Shown piece after piece: positions 1-11,716 of a stretch of 64,000 bases of DNA. A program made the translations under genes and the position numbers. The notes beneath the pieces are model-generated. The model had not been told where the DNA came from and did not search any database. It saw only the letters and a program-made list of their open reading frames with translations. Source of the DNA: Corylus avellana (taxonomy: Eukaryota; Streptophyta; Magnoliopsida; Fagales; Betulaceae); contig NC_081544.1 of the NCBI RefSeq assembly GCF_901000735.1, forward strand, positions 18,615,358-18,679,357, in the 5' to 3' direction. Position 1 is the first letter of the stretch. Each line of letters starts with the position of its first letter.

Positions 1-1633
1 TTAGTGTGAAAATCGTAAAGAAGTTGAAGAAGAGCATCTCTGGAAGTGCGCTCGAGCACACTCGTGTAATCACCCAAACTTGCAGCGCCTAACTGCTGCG
101 CCGCAGAGCCCTGACCCATGCTCGAGTGCACTCGAGCGCACATATTGTGCAATCGAGTGCACCCGTGCTGACCTGTTAGTGTTGAAGCCCTAGGTTTTAG
201 TATTTATATCACTTTTTCTTTTGTAAAACACACGTTGGGAGGCGTCGTAGAAAGCATATTTTTGACTTTTTGTTGTTCTAGGGCTTTTGCTACATTTCTC
301 TTTGTAAGTTTTACGTTTCTTATGGTTTTAATTCATTTTGATATGAGTTTTGTAATCATGAGAGGTTAAAACCTTCAACTAAGGTTGAAGATGAAGCTTC
401 GTCATTGATAAACCAACACATTCTTGTCATTTTATTTATACAATTCCGATGTTTAATCAAATTGTTGTTCGAATTCAATTCAATTGCTTGATTAATTTCA
501 TTTGATTGAATGTTGTGTCTTTTATTCATAAAAAGTTTGATATTCGTTGTGTTTCATCCATGGATACATCGAATGATTCGATTGAGAACGGATATCCATT
601 GTGATTCGTATATCAAATGGATACAGTGGATGATTTGATCTCAATTGGATATTTGTTGTGATTCGTTTAACGGTTGGATTCATCGAATGATTTAATATGC
701 ATTTTTACAAACTTTGAACAATGTATAAAACCTATTGTTTGTCGGTTGTATGTATAAAATGCAAGAATGTGTTGTTTGATTTGGCGAGGTGGATTCCGAA
801 AACCTTAGTGTTTTTCCATTAATTGTTTTTAATCATTTTATTTTGTTTATTTTAATTTTGCACAACAAAATCACTCGAACACACAACTCCCTATAGTTCA
901 ACCTCACACTTGCACACACTTTATTACACACGACTCATGTGCTTGTGAGTTATTTAAATTTGCACACAACTTGTTCAATTTAGTAGATAGATGTGTCATT
1001 TCAAGGATATGCTCATGCATCCCCATTTCTACCATTAAATTTCATGGTAGTAAGTTCAGCCATCAATGTCATAACATGGGTCTAGTTAGCTGAACCAAAA
1101 CGTTCTTCCCTTGTTAGGAAGTAATTACTTAATATTATTCGCAATGCTCATTCACTTAAACATAATGCTCAATCTATCGAGACTTGTATACAGTCTTTTC
1201 TTCCGCACTGCTTGAATCAGAAATGGTAAACGATTTCTCAGTTTGGAGTACCAAATAAGGTGAAACTGAACTTGTTCAAACTAGTCTGAGAAATTTGTTC
1301 CACAACAGATGAAGTATGCAAATGTAGTGAAATATGACTAACACTTCAATTAAATAAATGCTCACTACATTAATGCTTTAAGTTATCAAACATAAAATAA
1401 TTTTCAACGAACAATAAGTAGCACTACCACAATTCACCTTTGGGTGAAAATTACGATATACTAAAAATTTAATCATTATGGTGATTCCCTTTCACCTATA
1501 AGAATAATTAATAATGTATCCATAAATAGAAACCAGATATGAATCTGGAGAGGAGGGTGCTCACCCTCCTCCCCCTCCCCCCTCTACCCCTCTTTTATTC
1601 TCCCCCTCCCCTCTTGCTTGTCTTTCCCTTGGT
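1..1633. repeat. Direct repeat R1, copy 1 (LTR-derived block)
   Basis: This block recurs in the same orientation at 6833-8465 with a constant offset of 6832 and about a dozen substitutions, so the two are roughly 99% identical. Its first ~870 bases look like the 3' part of a Ty3/gypsy LTR: a CpG-rich stretch with repeated GCGCTCGAGCAC-like motifs (1-170), then AT-rich sequence with recurring GGATACATCGAATGATT-like phrases. Bases 870-1510 hold no coding sequence I recognise and may be remnant of the copia element that lies between the two copies. The block ends inside the poly-pyrimidine part of a LINE-type insertion. The window begins inside this copy, so its true left end is unknown. Confidence 0.85.
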
Positions 1634-2195
1634 TTTTTTTTTTTTTTAAAAAAAATGTTTTTAGAAATCTTCTCCACCATGTTGTCCCTTGGCCTCTTTT
1701 AATCGGCTCTCAAAAGTTTTCTCCTTAGATCTACTCTTATGAGCTATCTACGAGGAGAAGGTTGTAGATCTAGACTGCCCAGGAGCAGATCTATGCCTTT
1801 AGCGGCTGTTTTTCTGTTGGTGTTGGGATTTTTGTTTTATTTATTTTTGTATCTTTGTTTGAATAAGGTTTGTCCAGACCTTTAGCTTGTGGATGTGAAA
1901 TGTTTCGGCATGGGACTTCTACTCCAGGGCTGAGGAATATGAGCTACCTATGTATTGAATTGAGTATGTTGGGAACAGATTTGTTGTTATAACTATAGAT
2001 TACTCATGAGTTAGCAGAGATTGGTGTCATAGATAAGTTTTAAATGTTAGATTGATATGTATGTATCTATGACTTGGAACCTTGTACTTTCGGCTATTAT
2101 TTTCTCAGAGCTTTTTCTCTGTGATGTAAGAGTGTTTTGCTCGATCCTTCAATTAATGAGACTAGAATATTTTCTCTTCAAGAAAAAAAAAAAAA
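1526..2195 (+). mobile_element. Short poly(A) retroposon (LINE-derived, no RT frame)
   Basis: A 670 bp insertion ends in a poly(A) run and is flanked by a 16 bp target-site duplication, aataatgtatccataa, at 1510-1525 and 2196-2211. It starts with a pyrimidine-rich stretch (CTCCCCCTCCCC type) and ends with an AATGAGACTAGAATATTT-like tail. The same architecture recurs at 45028-46041 and, inverted, at 46595-47384. No reverse transcriptase frame is present, so it is either a heavily internally deleted LINE or a non-autonomous family mobilised by one. The left ~108 bp also survives in direct-repeat copy 2, so the insertion predates that duplication. Confidence 0.85.
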
Positions 2196-2211
2196 AATAA
2201 TGTATCCATAA

Positions 2212-2627
2212 TTTGATAGGTCTGTTACTTTGATATCCGGTTCCAACTCTCAATTAAGGATACACGTTAATTATCTTATCTCAGTTTATCAATCACTTGA
2301 AAGGTGGTGCAACTTTGGGCCAATCCAAACTATTCATGTGATTAGAAAAATTGTCAAAAATTTGCAATGCCATTATCTTAATACCTGGGATATGGGTATG
2401 AAGTATCAAACATACGACTTGAAATCTACGTATCATTTTAGCTGGGACACTTTGGTGATCACCAAACTATTTCATAATATAGATCTCAATTCGAAATAAT
2501 GACAAGGCAAACTGAATAGTCATAATATGTCATTTTAACATTGATCGACATAAATATTCATGCTTATAAATAACAAAAGTGACACATGAAATAAAATAAT
2601 CAATGTCTTAAAGACAACATTTACTGC
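2212..2627. other. No gene seen; probable copia remnant
   Basis: AT-rich sequence with no recognisable protein. It lies between the retroposon and the LTR fragment. It could be the continuation of the decayed copia LTR that begins at 4020, interrupted by later insertions, but I could not prove this. Confidence 0.3.
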
Positions 2628-3748
2628 TGATGAGTGCCAAATATTGCATATTTGAGCTCCTTAATTTACATTTGTTAATCCTTTAGCTATGTCGTAATCT
2701 AATGTTCTGTGTTAGTTCTTTGTTTTTAGTGTTTTGTAGGTTGTTGAAGAAAAATTGCAGCTTTAAAAAGAAAAATGCAAGTTTGGAAGAAAAAACACTT
2801 TGAGAAGACCTAGATGATGTGGTTATATTTAACCAAATCAAGGAAATGATTAAATCGAAATTTCTCTAATTGGAGTCAAAATCGGATTGTATTAAATTTC
2901 AGATTCTGCACACATCTTAGTATTTTTAACATAAATTTCAGCTCATATATTGGATTAAGGTCAACCTAGTTGCATTGGAAAGTTAACTCAAAATTCTATA
3001 AATCATTGTGAAATAGGATCTTAACCTAAGTCGGACGTTTTCTATGCCAAAATCGTCCCGCAATAAAAGAATGCAAATCTGGACGAATCCTATTCCGATT
3101 TGTACTAGGATTGCTTCCTAATTTGACTAGGACATTGAATTCTGAATTTTCTAGGTTTACTAGGGCTTCTAGGATTCTCCTAAGCCCTACAAATAGACCT
3201 CTAAGCCTTCAAGGAAAATAGACAAGTCTGGAGAGAAAAATCCACAGCTTTTCTCTTTAGTTTAGTTTTTCTTTAGGTTTAGGTTTAGATTTTATTTTTT
3301 CAATAATGTGGAGCTAAATTTTCAACTAAGGTTGATGATAAAGCCTCACCGATGAAAAACATCAATACTTTCATATAAGTCTTTGTTTGTCTGATTTTAT
3401 TGGGTTTTATATTTCAATTGTTTTACTTTTTTTCAATGTGTGGAATGATTCTTGAATATCTTTTGTGATTCAAGGATAGATTCGTTGATTTAAGATAATT
3501 TCGCATAATTGATTGCTTGATTTTATTTGCCTAAAAATTGGATATCCCTTTTGATTTGTTCTACGGATACATTTAGTGTTTCAATTAAAATTTGATATCT
3601 TTTGTGATTTACGTATACATCTGATGATTTAATTGATATTGGATTCCTTTTGTGATTTTTGCAATGAATGGATACATGGGATGATTTTGATTAATTGTTT
3701 GAAGCATAGTAAAATATATCTAAGATTTTAATTGTGAAAACTTCAGAT
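2628..3748 (+). mobile_element. Partial Ty3/gypsy (Athila-like) LTR
   Basis: Begins TGATGAGTGCCAAATATTGC, the same kind of start as the solo LTR at 14044 (TGATAAGTACCAAATG) and the LTR at 34355. Further matches follow in order: a TTAATTTACATTTGTTAATCC phrase, a TTTTAGTGTTTT-GTAGG phrase, CTTCTAGGATTCTCC with a CCTACAAATAGACC promoter-like box near 3186, and the GGATACAT-GATGATT repeats. It runs into the assembly gap, so the end is missing. Confidence 0.7.
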
Positions 3749-3848
3749 NNNNNNNNNNNNNNNNNNNNNNNNNNNNNNNNNNNNNNNNNNNNNNNNNNNN
3801 NNNNNNNNNNNNNNNNNNNNNNNNNNNNNNNNNNNNNNNNNNNNNNNN
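3749..3848. other. Assembly gap (100 N)
   Basis: Exactly 100 N, the usual placeholder for a gap of unknown size. It separates the Athila-like LTR fragment from the copia LTR fragment. Confidence 1.
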
Positions 3849-4033
3849 CATTTATAAGGTAGAAATATGACCGGTTTCCTTTGTTCCTTTATAACTCAAC
3901 TTCCCATCAAAGTAAGAGTTAATTTAATAGGAAACCACTTCGGATTAAATAATCTACTAACTTTAGGAGTCTAATAAATACTCATATGTGCCATGTCATG
4001 TGAGACATTAAATTCTTACATTCTCCCACTTGG
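3849..4033 (-). mobile_element. Copia 3' LTR start and polypurine tract (partial)
   Basis: Read on the minus strand, a purine-rich tract (CCAAGTGGGAGAA, 4033-4021) is followed at 4020 by TGTAAGAATTTAATGTCTC, which fits a polypurine tract next to a copia 3' LTR. This sits directly downstream of the copia pol remnant on the same strand. The LTR is cut by the assembly gap at 3848. Confidence 0.6.
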
Positions 4034-4429
4034 CCCATATGACTAATATTGTTTTAGACTCAATGAGGTTAACATTAGGTGCACAAAATTTTAATTCATC
4101 CTTACTTTAATTTGGTAATCCTAAATACCATAATTAAACAACCTACTAGTGTGAGTCATGGCGGTTGTACATCAAAAGACGACATAGTCCCTTCCATGGA
4201 CCACAACACTAGCAACCTGTTCAATCATGGTTCATAAATGAGAAGTGTCTAAAAAACGGTCCACAAATATGTCTTTTTTCAAAGACTATTCCTGTTGTCA
4301 TTCATCCAATCTTATATGTACGTATAAAATGGAAAACAGGAAAATCAGAAGCATATTTAATGAGATCTCAAAAGTGTCTAATAACATATATAAACATTAT
4401 GCAATCCATAAACATTATGGGCACTATGG

Positions 4430-6750
4430 GTTACAATCAAGACTCATTATGTTAACATGTTCCTTAAATGTCTTTGTTGGTAACCTTTTAATGGATTTGC
4501 AATCATGAGCTCTTTATTAATATGTTCTATAGGCACTCGCTGTTTCTGAATTTTCTACATAATGACAAAATATTTAAGCTTCATATGCTTATAACGCCTT
4601 TAGAATATTTGTCGTTCTTGGAGAAAAACATAAATGTAGAATTATTACAATAAATTCTCAGCGACTTGGCATTAATGTTGACAATTCCAAGTCCTGAGAC
4701 AAAGTTCTGCAACCATAATAAATGAAATGTGGCCTCAAAGCATGCCACAAATTCAGTAGAGTCTGAATTAGAGTAATCAATCATCTCTAAATGATTAGAC
4801 CTCTTAAAAATGAGCATAAAATCTTTTATTCCTCACAAGTACCTCATCAATTCTTTGTAGCTTTCTCATTTTAGGATCATTTTGGTATCTACCCAACATA
4901 CCAACTGCAAAATTGACTTCTGGTCTAATACAAGTCTATGCATACATCAGGTTTCTTATAGTAGAAGCGTAAGGTTTCCATCATTTTTCGACATTGCATA
5001 AGACTAAACTTATCCCTTTTCCTGAATTTGAGCAGCACTACTTGAATAGTTCTCCATGCCAAATCTCTCTAAAACTCTTTCAATATATCGTTATTGAGAT
5101 AACCCTAACAAACTACGTGATCGATCTTGAAATATTTATATTCCTATCACATAGGTTGTCTCACCCATATCTTTCATTTCATAGTTCTTAGAGAGAAATT
5201 TCTTGGTTTTGTGCAGCAAACCAAGATCACTACTAGCAAGCAAAATGTCGTCAACATATAGAATCAGGAACAAAAACTTGCTACCACTAATCTTCAAGTA
5301 TTTACATAGATCAACAATGTTTTCCTTAAAATTGAAGGAAGTAATCAGGTCATTGAACTTAAGATACCATTGCGTGAAAGATTGTTTAAGTCCATATATT
5401 GACTTATTTAATTTGCAAACCATGTGCTCTATTTCCTTTATTGAGAAGCGTTCAGGTTGGTCCATATAGACTTCCTCCTTTAAACTTCTATTCATTTGGT
5501 ACAACTCTAAATCATAATGAGCTACCAAAGCCATAATGATTCTAAGTGAGTCCTTGGATACGGGAAAGAAAGACACCTTATAATTAATGCCTCCTTTTTG
5601 AGTTAAAACCTTTGCCCACAAGCTTGCCTTTATGTCGTTCAATATTGCCATGGGAGTCGCACTTGGTCTTGAAGACCCATTTACACCTGACTATCTTATA
5701 TTCTTCAAGCAATTCAACGATGTCATAGACTTTACTTTGGTCGATTGATTTCAACTCATCATTCATGGCATCAATGCATTTAACTAAATCATTAATTTCT
5801 ATGGCTTATGAAAATGAAACCAGGTCCTTATTCATCCCTATATCAAAATTAGATTCCTGTAAATAAACCACATAATCATTTGAAATGACGAATCTTTGTT
5901 TTCTTTCCGACCTCATTAACGCTATTTCTTTTGATTTTTCTATAATTGGTGATAATCTCATCATGGAGTGACCAATCATTAACTTATTATTCCACGTTTG
6001 TCAAATGATTATACAACTCTAGAATCAACTTCTTTAGAAATTATGGGTAGTGGGACTTGTACCCTAACATTCTTGAATAACCACATTTTGTAGTTTATTT
6101 CTCCCACTGATTTCACCATTCTCAAGAAGTTGGGCATTACCGGTTTCAACAATTTTCGTACTATATGTAGGTCTTTAAAATCTATACCCTTTGAATTTTT
6201 CTTGATAATCAATAAAGTAACTACTAATTGTTTTGAAATCCAATTTTCTTTCATGTGGATTGTAAATTCTAGCCTCCTCTAGACAACCCCAAACATGTAG
6301 GTGCCTTCAGTCTACTGTTCAAAAGGAGTCTATAAAACTACTTTAGTAGAAAATCTATCTAATAAATATAATGCGGTCTTAAGGGCTTCCAACCACAATG
6401 AAATGGGTAAAGAGAAATTACTAACCATATCCATTAGAGTACGATTATGCCATTTAGCTACTTCATTATGTTGAGACGTACCTAGTATAGTGTAATGTGT
6501 ACAAATGCCATACTTTTCAAAGAGTTTAGCAAATGGGGTAGGCATTGACCCGATCCATCATAGCTTCCATAATACTCACCACCGCTATCTAATTTGACAA
6601 CCTTTACCCTTCTATCTAATTGTCTTTTAACCTCAATAATGTATACCTTGAAGTCATCCACTACCTGAGATTCTTTTATTCAACAAATAGATATAACTGT
6701 AATGTAAAAAGTCATTAATAAAAGTAATAAAATACTTTTCTCTACCAAAA
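4430..6750 (-). pseudogene. Ty1/copia pol remnant (integrase, RT, RNase H)
   Basis: Broken copia polyprotein on the minus strand. Integrase core pieces lie at about 6750-6330, including a degenerate DSGGEYYG segment and the HNEVAKWHNRTLMDM helix region. Reverse transcriptase pieces lie at 5766-5136: CKWVFKTKCDSHG at the N side, then KLNKSIYGLKQS, and the catalytic YVDDILLASS motif still intact. RNase H pieces follow at about 5130-4430 with RPEVNFAVGMLGRY, an internal deletion, and KIYCNNS-like and EFVACFEATFHLLWLQNF segments. Several frameshifts and stops separate the pieces. The domain order integrase before RT is diagnostic of copia; the sequence resembles the TNT1-type plant lineage. The upstream end is cut at the start of direct-repeat copy 2; gag and protease are absent. 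It cannot encode a working protein. Confidence 0.9.
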
Positions 6751-6832
6751 AATGGTGAGTCAAAAAGACATTTCATTAACGAGGCTATGTTTAGTTCAAC
6801 TTTTGCAGGTCATTGAGAGAAAACTACGATCT

Positions 6833-8465
6833 TTAGTGTGAAAATCGTAAAGAAGTTGAAGAAGAGCATCTCTGGAAGTGCGCTCGAGCACACTCGTGTA
6901 ATCACCCAAACTTGCAGCGCCTAACTGCTGCGCCGCAGAGCCCTGACCCATGCTCGAGTGCACTCGAGCGCACATATTGTGCAATCGAGTGCACCCGTGC
7001 TGACCTGTTAGTGTTGAAGCCCTAGGTTTTAGTATTTATATCACTTTTTCTTTTGTAAAACACACGTTGGGAGGCGTCGTAGAAAGCATATTTTTGACTT
7101 TTTGTTGTTCTAGGGCTTTTGCTACATTTCTCTTTGTAAGTTTTACGTTTCTTATGGTTTTAATTCATTTTGATATGAGTTTTGTAATCATGAGAGGTTA
7201 AAACCTTCAACTAAGGTTGAAGATGAAGCTTCGTCATTGATAAACCAACACATTCTTGTCATTTTATTTATACAATTCCGATGTTTAATCAAATTGTTGT
7301 TCGAATTCAATTCAATTGCTTGATTAATTTCATTTGATTGAATGTTGTGTCTTTTATTCATAAAAAGTTTGATATTCGTTGTGTTTCATCCATGGATACA
7401 TCGAATGATTCGATTGAGAACGGATATCCATTGTGATTCGTATATCAAATGGATACAGTGGATGATTTGATCTCAATTGGATATTCGTTGTGATTCGTTT
7501 AACGGTTGGATTCATCGAATGATTTAATATGCATTTTTACAAACTTTGAACAATGTATAAAACCTATTGTTTGTCGGTTGTATGTATAAAATGCAAGAAT
7601 GTGTTGTTTGATTTGGCGAGGTGGATTCCGAAAACCTTAGTGTTTTTCCATTAATTGTTTTTAATCATTTTATTTTGTTTATTTTAATTTTGCACAACAA
7701 AATCACTCGAACACACAACTCCTTATAGTTCAACCTCACACTTGCACACACTTTATTACACACGACTCGTGCGCTTATGAGTTATTTAAATTTGCACACA
7801 ACTTGTTCAATTTAGTAGATAGATGTGTCATTTCAAGGATATGCTCATGCATCCCCATTTCTACCATTAAATTTCATGGTAGTAAGTTCAGCCATCAATG
7901 TCATAACAAGGGTCTAGTTAGCTGAACCAAAACGTTCTTCCCTTGTTAGGAAGTAATTACTTAATATTATTTGCTATGCTCATTCACTTAAACATAATGC
8001 TCAATCTATCGAGACTTGTATACAGTCTTTTCTTCCGCACTGCTTGAATCAGTAATAGTAAACGATTTCTCAGTTTGGAGTACCAAATAAGGTGAAACTG
8101 AACTTGTTCAAACTAGTCTAAGAAATTTGTTCCACAACAGATGAAGTATGCAAATGTAGTGAAATATGACTAACACTTCAATTAAATAAATGCTCACTAC
8201 ATTAATGCTTTAAGTTATCAAACATAAAATAATTTTCAACGAACAATAAGTAGCACTACCACAATTCACCTTTGGGTGAAAATTACGATATACTAAAAAT
8301 TTAATCATTATGGTGATTCCCTTTCACCTATAAGAATAATTAATAATGTATCCATAAATAGAAACCAGATATGAATCTGGAGAGGAGGGTGCTCACCCTC
8401 CTCCCCCTCCCCCCTCTACCCCTCTTTTATTCTCCCCCTCCCCTCTTGCTTGTCTTTCCCTTGGT
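6833..8465. repeat. Direct repeat R1, copy 2
   Basis: Second copy of the block at 1-1633, in direct orientation. It carries the left 108 bp of the LINE-type retroposon, including its left target-site sequence (8342-8357), and then breaks off in a poly(T) run beside the LRR-kinase pseudogene. The left junction cuts into the copia integrase. Differences between the copies are scattered single bases (for example near 7487, 7724, 7770-7780, 7907, 7975 and 8053), which argues for a genuine older duplication rather than an assembly overlap. Confidence 0.85.
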
Positions 8466-8562
8466 TTTTTTTTTTTTTTTTTTTAATTTTTAATTTTTTA
8501 TTATGTTTTGTTGGTGTCTTCCGGCCATAAAGCAGCAACTCCGGCCTCTTTCGTCCGCCCTC

Positions 8563-10107
8563 CAACCATGGGAGCTTGGATATTTACACTACTTAGCATT
8601 GTTAAACATGTCCCATAACTTTCTGTCTACCTTGATCCCATCCACTTTTAATGAAATGTTAAGCTTGACATCCGTGGACATATCATACAATAATTTGGAG
8701 GAACCTCTTCCTAACAACAAAGCTTTCAGCAGGGCACAAATAGCAGCACTAGAACATAACAGAGGCTTGTGTGGCAACAACACTGGTTTGCAGGCTTGCC
8801 CTATTTGTTGAGCAAAAGACCTGGTGGAAAGATGAACCTCCGAGCTGCGATTTTGATCACAGTCTCTCTTTTGGGTGCCCTATTTCTTTTATATATCATT
8901 GCAGGAATATACTGTGTTGGTTTCAAAAAAGTGAGAAAGATAGATGATGAGCCAAGGGATACAGAAAATGAAAATATGTTTGTGATATGGAGCTATGATG
9001 GGAAAATAGCACATCAAAGCATTGTTGAAGCAACAGAGGCATTCAACTCAAGATATAGCATTGGAGAGGGGGGATGTGGAAGAGTTTATAGAGTTGAGTT
9101 GCCAAACGATCAAGTTGCTGCTGTGAAGAAACTTCACCAATCAGAGGATGTCATAATGGCTAACCTAAAAGCCTTTACCAGTGAGATTACTGCTTTAACA
9201 GAAGTAAGACACCAGAATATTGTAAAGCTTCACGGGTTTTGTTCACATGCAAGATACTCATATTTGGTGTATGAGTTCTTGGAAGGGGGAAGCTTGAGAA
9301 AGATATTGAGCAATGAGGTTAAGGCAATGGAATTGGACTGGATTAGGAGGGTGAAAGTTGTAAGAGGTGTTGCCAGAGCTTTATCCTACATGCACCACGA
9401 CTGCTCACCTCCTGTTATTCATCGAGACATATCAAGCAATAACATACTGCTAGATTTGGACAATGAAGCCCACGTCTCTAACTTCGGCACAACAAGGATT
9501 TTAAAGCCTAACTCATCCAATTGCACATCATATGCAGGCACCCTCGGGTATTCAGCTCCAGGTAAGCTTTGTCCTCACTAGTTGCTACTCACTCATAAAG
9601 CATGCTCTCTCTAAATGGTATGAAGCATTTCGGGATAAACCTAATAATAAAACCGTGCGGGATTGACCCAAAGCGGACAATATCATATCCATATATACCA
9701 TTTGCTAATATCTTCTTTGCAGAGTTTGCTTACACAACGGAAGTGAACGAGAAGTGCGATGTTTACAGCTTTGGGATGGTAGCATTGGAAGTGATAATGG
9801 GAAGGCATCCAGGCAGCTTCATCTCCACCATATCGTCGTGATCATCATCATCGACAATTTCCCATCAAATCACACTGAAGGAAGTGTTGGACCAACGCCT
9901 CTCACCTCCAAGAGGTTGAGTAACCGAGGAAGTGCTATCCATTGCAAAGATAGCATTTGCTTGCCTAAATGCCAGTCAGCAGTAGAGGCCGACAATGCAA
10001 CAAGTCTCTCAAAAGCTATCAACAAGTAGGCCTCCTCTGTCAGAGCCACTAGACGTCATTACATTAGGACAATTGTTGGATATCACAACTTTAACTCTCT
10101 GAACGAC
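8563..10107 (+). pseudogene. MIK2-like LRR receptor kinase pseudogene
   Basis: C-terminal part of an LRR receptor-like kinase of the MDIS1-interacting receptor-like kinase 2 type. In order: one last leucine-rich repeat (LNMSHNFLSTLIPSTF), the SLTSVDISYNNLEEPLPN cap, a GLCGNNTGLQACP juxtamembrane segment, a membrane helix (8870-8910), then the kinase domain. The glycine loop GEGGCGRVY, the VAAVKKL lysine and HRDISSNNILLD are present, but the DFG motif reads NFG (codon 9480-9482). A 161 bp intron with GTAAGC donor and TTTGCAG acceptor (9562-9722) is preserved, followed by [18 protein letters not shown]. Lesions: no signal peptide and nearly all LRRs missing, a frameshift near 8803, a stop at 9839-9841 followed by a frameshifted tail with two more stops (near 9918 and 9981). 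The left end abuts a poly(T) run of repeat copy 2. Clearly dead. Confidence 0.92.
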
Positions 10108-10546
10108 AATATGATCAAAATGCATTCTATTCCACCAGTTATTAATTAACATCCTAGTGCTGTTTCTTTTTATATTCTTGTTTTTGATCTTTCCTTCTAC
10201 CCTTTTCTTTCTAGACACTTATCAGGGGATCCAAACATATCTTAGCTACCCCACTTCAACTTTAATATCTACACAATCCGAACATGCGTATTACTATAAC
10301 ATCTTCAAATCATATCCTAATTCAAAAGATGAGACATCTTTCTTCTGGTTCATTTCCTATATTTAACAAATTTTAATAATAAGGATAGTGGTCATATTCA
10401 TTAGGATCAGAAACGTCGGGCTGCATTTTGAGAAATTTTCATATATATGGACAGTTTTAAAGGATAATGTATTGGATAAAGAAAATAAAAAACAATGATT
10501 TAGGTGGTTCAGTTTATAACTTACATTCACCGAATAAAAGACCAAA
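10108..10546. other. No gene seen between the two kinase remnants
   Basis: AT-rich spacer. The part from about 10380 upward could be decayed downstream sequence of the wall-associated kinase, but I see no recognisable protein segment. Confidence 0.5.
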
Positions 10547-10549
10547 TAG

Positions 10550-11625
10550 CTACATTTTACTCTTATTACTCGGATAATTGACGAGAATTGTACTGCTTCC
10601 TGAAGTATAAGTTTCTAATGAAATGTTGAGCACCTCGAGGTCGAGCTTCTTCAAAATAGGTTTGGGAGAGGCCCAAGAGTCGCTATTATTGCAAACTACT
10701 TCAAACCATGGATCAACGAAGCAACCATCTCCCATTCCAAAAGGGTATGTGATGTTAATGGAATAAGATCTTCTCTAGTCCAAAATGGACTGGAGAATAT
10801 CCAATTCATGGCTAGGATTTCTTCTTAGAAATCCTAAAGCCACAAATAGGACACTTGTCCACTAACCAAAAATAATAATAAAATATTATTTTAGATTTAA
10901 ATAAAAGTAAAAAATAAAATTATAAAATATTAAGGGGTGGCCGGACCACCCGAGTTGGGGGATGGGGTGGCTTTGGCCACCCCAGACCGCCATGGCCCTT
11001 GGGGGTGGCCGGACCACCGCCAATGTCTATGGGGGTGGCTGAACCAGCCCTAAGGGCCATGGGGGTGGCTTCAGCCACCACAAACGGCTGGTCTGTGGTG
11101 GCTGAAGCCACCCCCAAGCCCAACGGCGGTGGTCTAGCCACCCCCAAAGGGCTAACCAACTTTTATTTTTTTTATTTTTTTATTATTTTTTTAGATTTGG
11201 CCCTCCAAGGGCCAACGATTTTTTTTTTTTTTTTTTAAGAATTGGCTGGGGTTGCCGAAGCCACCCCAGCCCCCAACTGGGGTGGTCTTGCCACCCCTAA
11301 TGGGGTGGCCAACTTCCCCTTAATATTTTATAATTTTGTTTTTTATTTTTATCTAAATCTAAAATAATATTTTATTATTATTTTTGGTTAGTGGACAAGT
11401 GTCCTATTTATAGCTTTAGGATTTTTAAAAAGAAATCCTAGCCATGAATTGAATATTCTCAAGTCTATTTTGGACTGGAGAAGATCATATTCCGATGTTA
11501 ACACCCCCACAGCTTGCTTCACATGAACCATTAATTGCTAAACCCGCAGCTGCTTGTACAAATATTGCATCAATTGAAAACAATAGCAAAATTATCTGAA
11601 ATATAATTTGCAGTTGCACCACCAT
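10550..11625 (-). pseudogene. Wall-associated kinase first exon, split by a foldback element
   Basis: On the minus strand an ATG at 11625-11623 opens 41 codons that look like a signal peptide (MVVQLQIIFQIILLLFS, then small residues) and the start of a GUB_WAK galacturonan-binding domain (CEASCGG). A 734 bp element (10760-11493) is inserted here. Reading resumes beyond it with TYPFGMGDGCFVDPWFEVVC, PKPILKKLDLEVLNISL and STILVNYP, then a stop at 10550-10552. The 9 bp target duplication (11494-11502 and 10751-10759) shows the coding frame was continuous before insertion. EGF repeats, membrane helix and kinase domain are not found downstream, so this is an interrupted fragment even without the insertion. 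A TATA-like box lies 84-91 bp upstream of the ATG. Family role: WAKs bind pectin in the cell wall and signal through a cytoplasmic kinase. Confidence 0.85.
10760..11493. mobile_element. MULE-type foldback element (family I)
   Basis: A 734 bp non-autonomous element with long inverted repeats of about 165 bp. The ends read GGAATAAGATCTTCTC and, inverted, GGAATATGATCTTCTC. Flanks carry a 9 bp target-site duplication, gatgttaat at 10751-10759 and gatgttaac at 11494-11502 (one mismatch), which is typical of Mutator-like elements. The centre (about 10931-11310) is a GC-rich palindromic minisatellite of GGGGTGGC/GCCACCCC units. No transposase frame. It interrupts the wall-associated kinase exon. Confidence 0.9.
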
Positions 11626-11708
11626 CTCTCTCTCTCTTTCTTTCTTTCTAGGATAGTGATGAGTTGGCTTGTGAGTGAAGCAGCAAAGCCCAAGCCCCCG
11701 GGGCCCGC

Positions 11709-11716
11709 CTTTTATA
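11709..11716 (-). promoter_or_regulatory. TATA-like box upstream of the WAK ATG
   Basis: TATAAAAG on the minus strand, 84-91 bp upstream of the ATG at 11625, with a pyrimidine/purine-rich GAAAGAAAGAGAGAGAGAG leader between. Spacing fits a plant core promoter. Inference from position and sequence only. Confidence 0.5.

Noticed and set aside
10920..11238. Open frames on both strands in the GGGGTGG arrays (also 12009-12333, 30658-31355, 54612-54833)
   Set aside because: They are produced by the palindromic minisatellite, are open on both strands at once and match no protein family.
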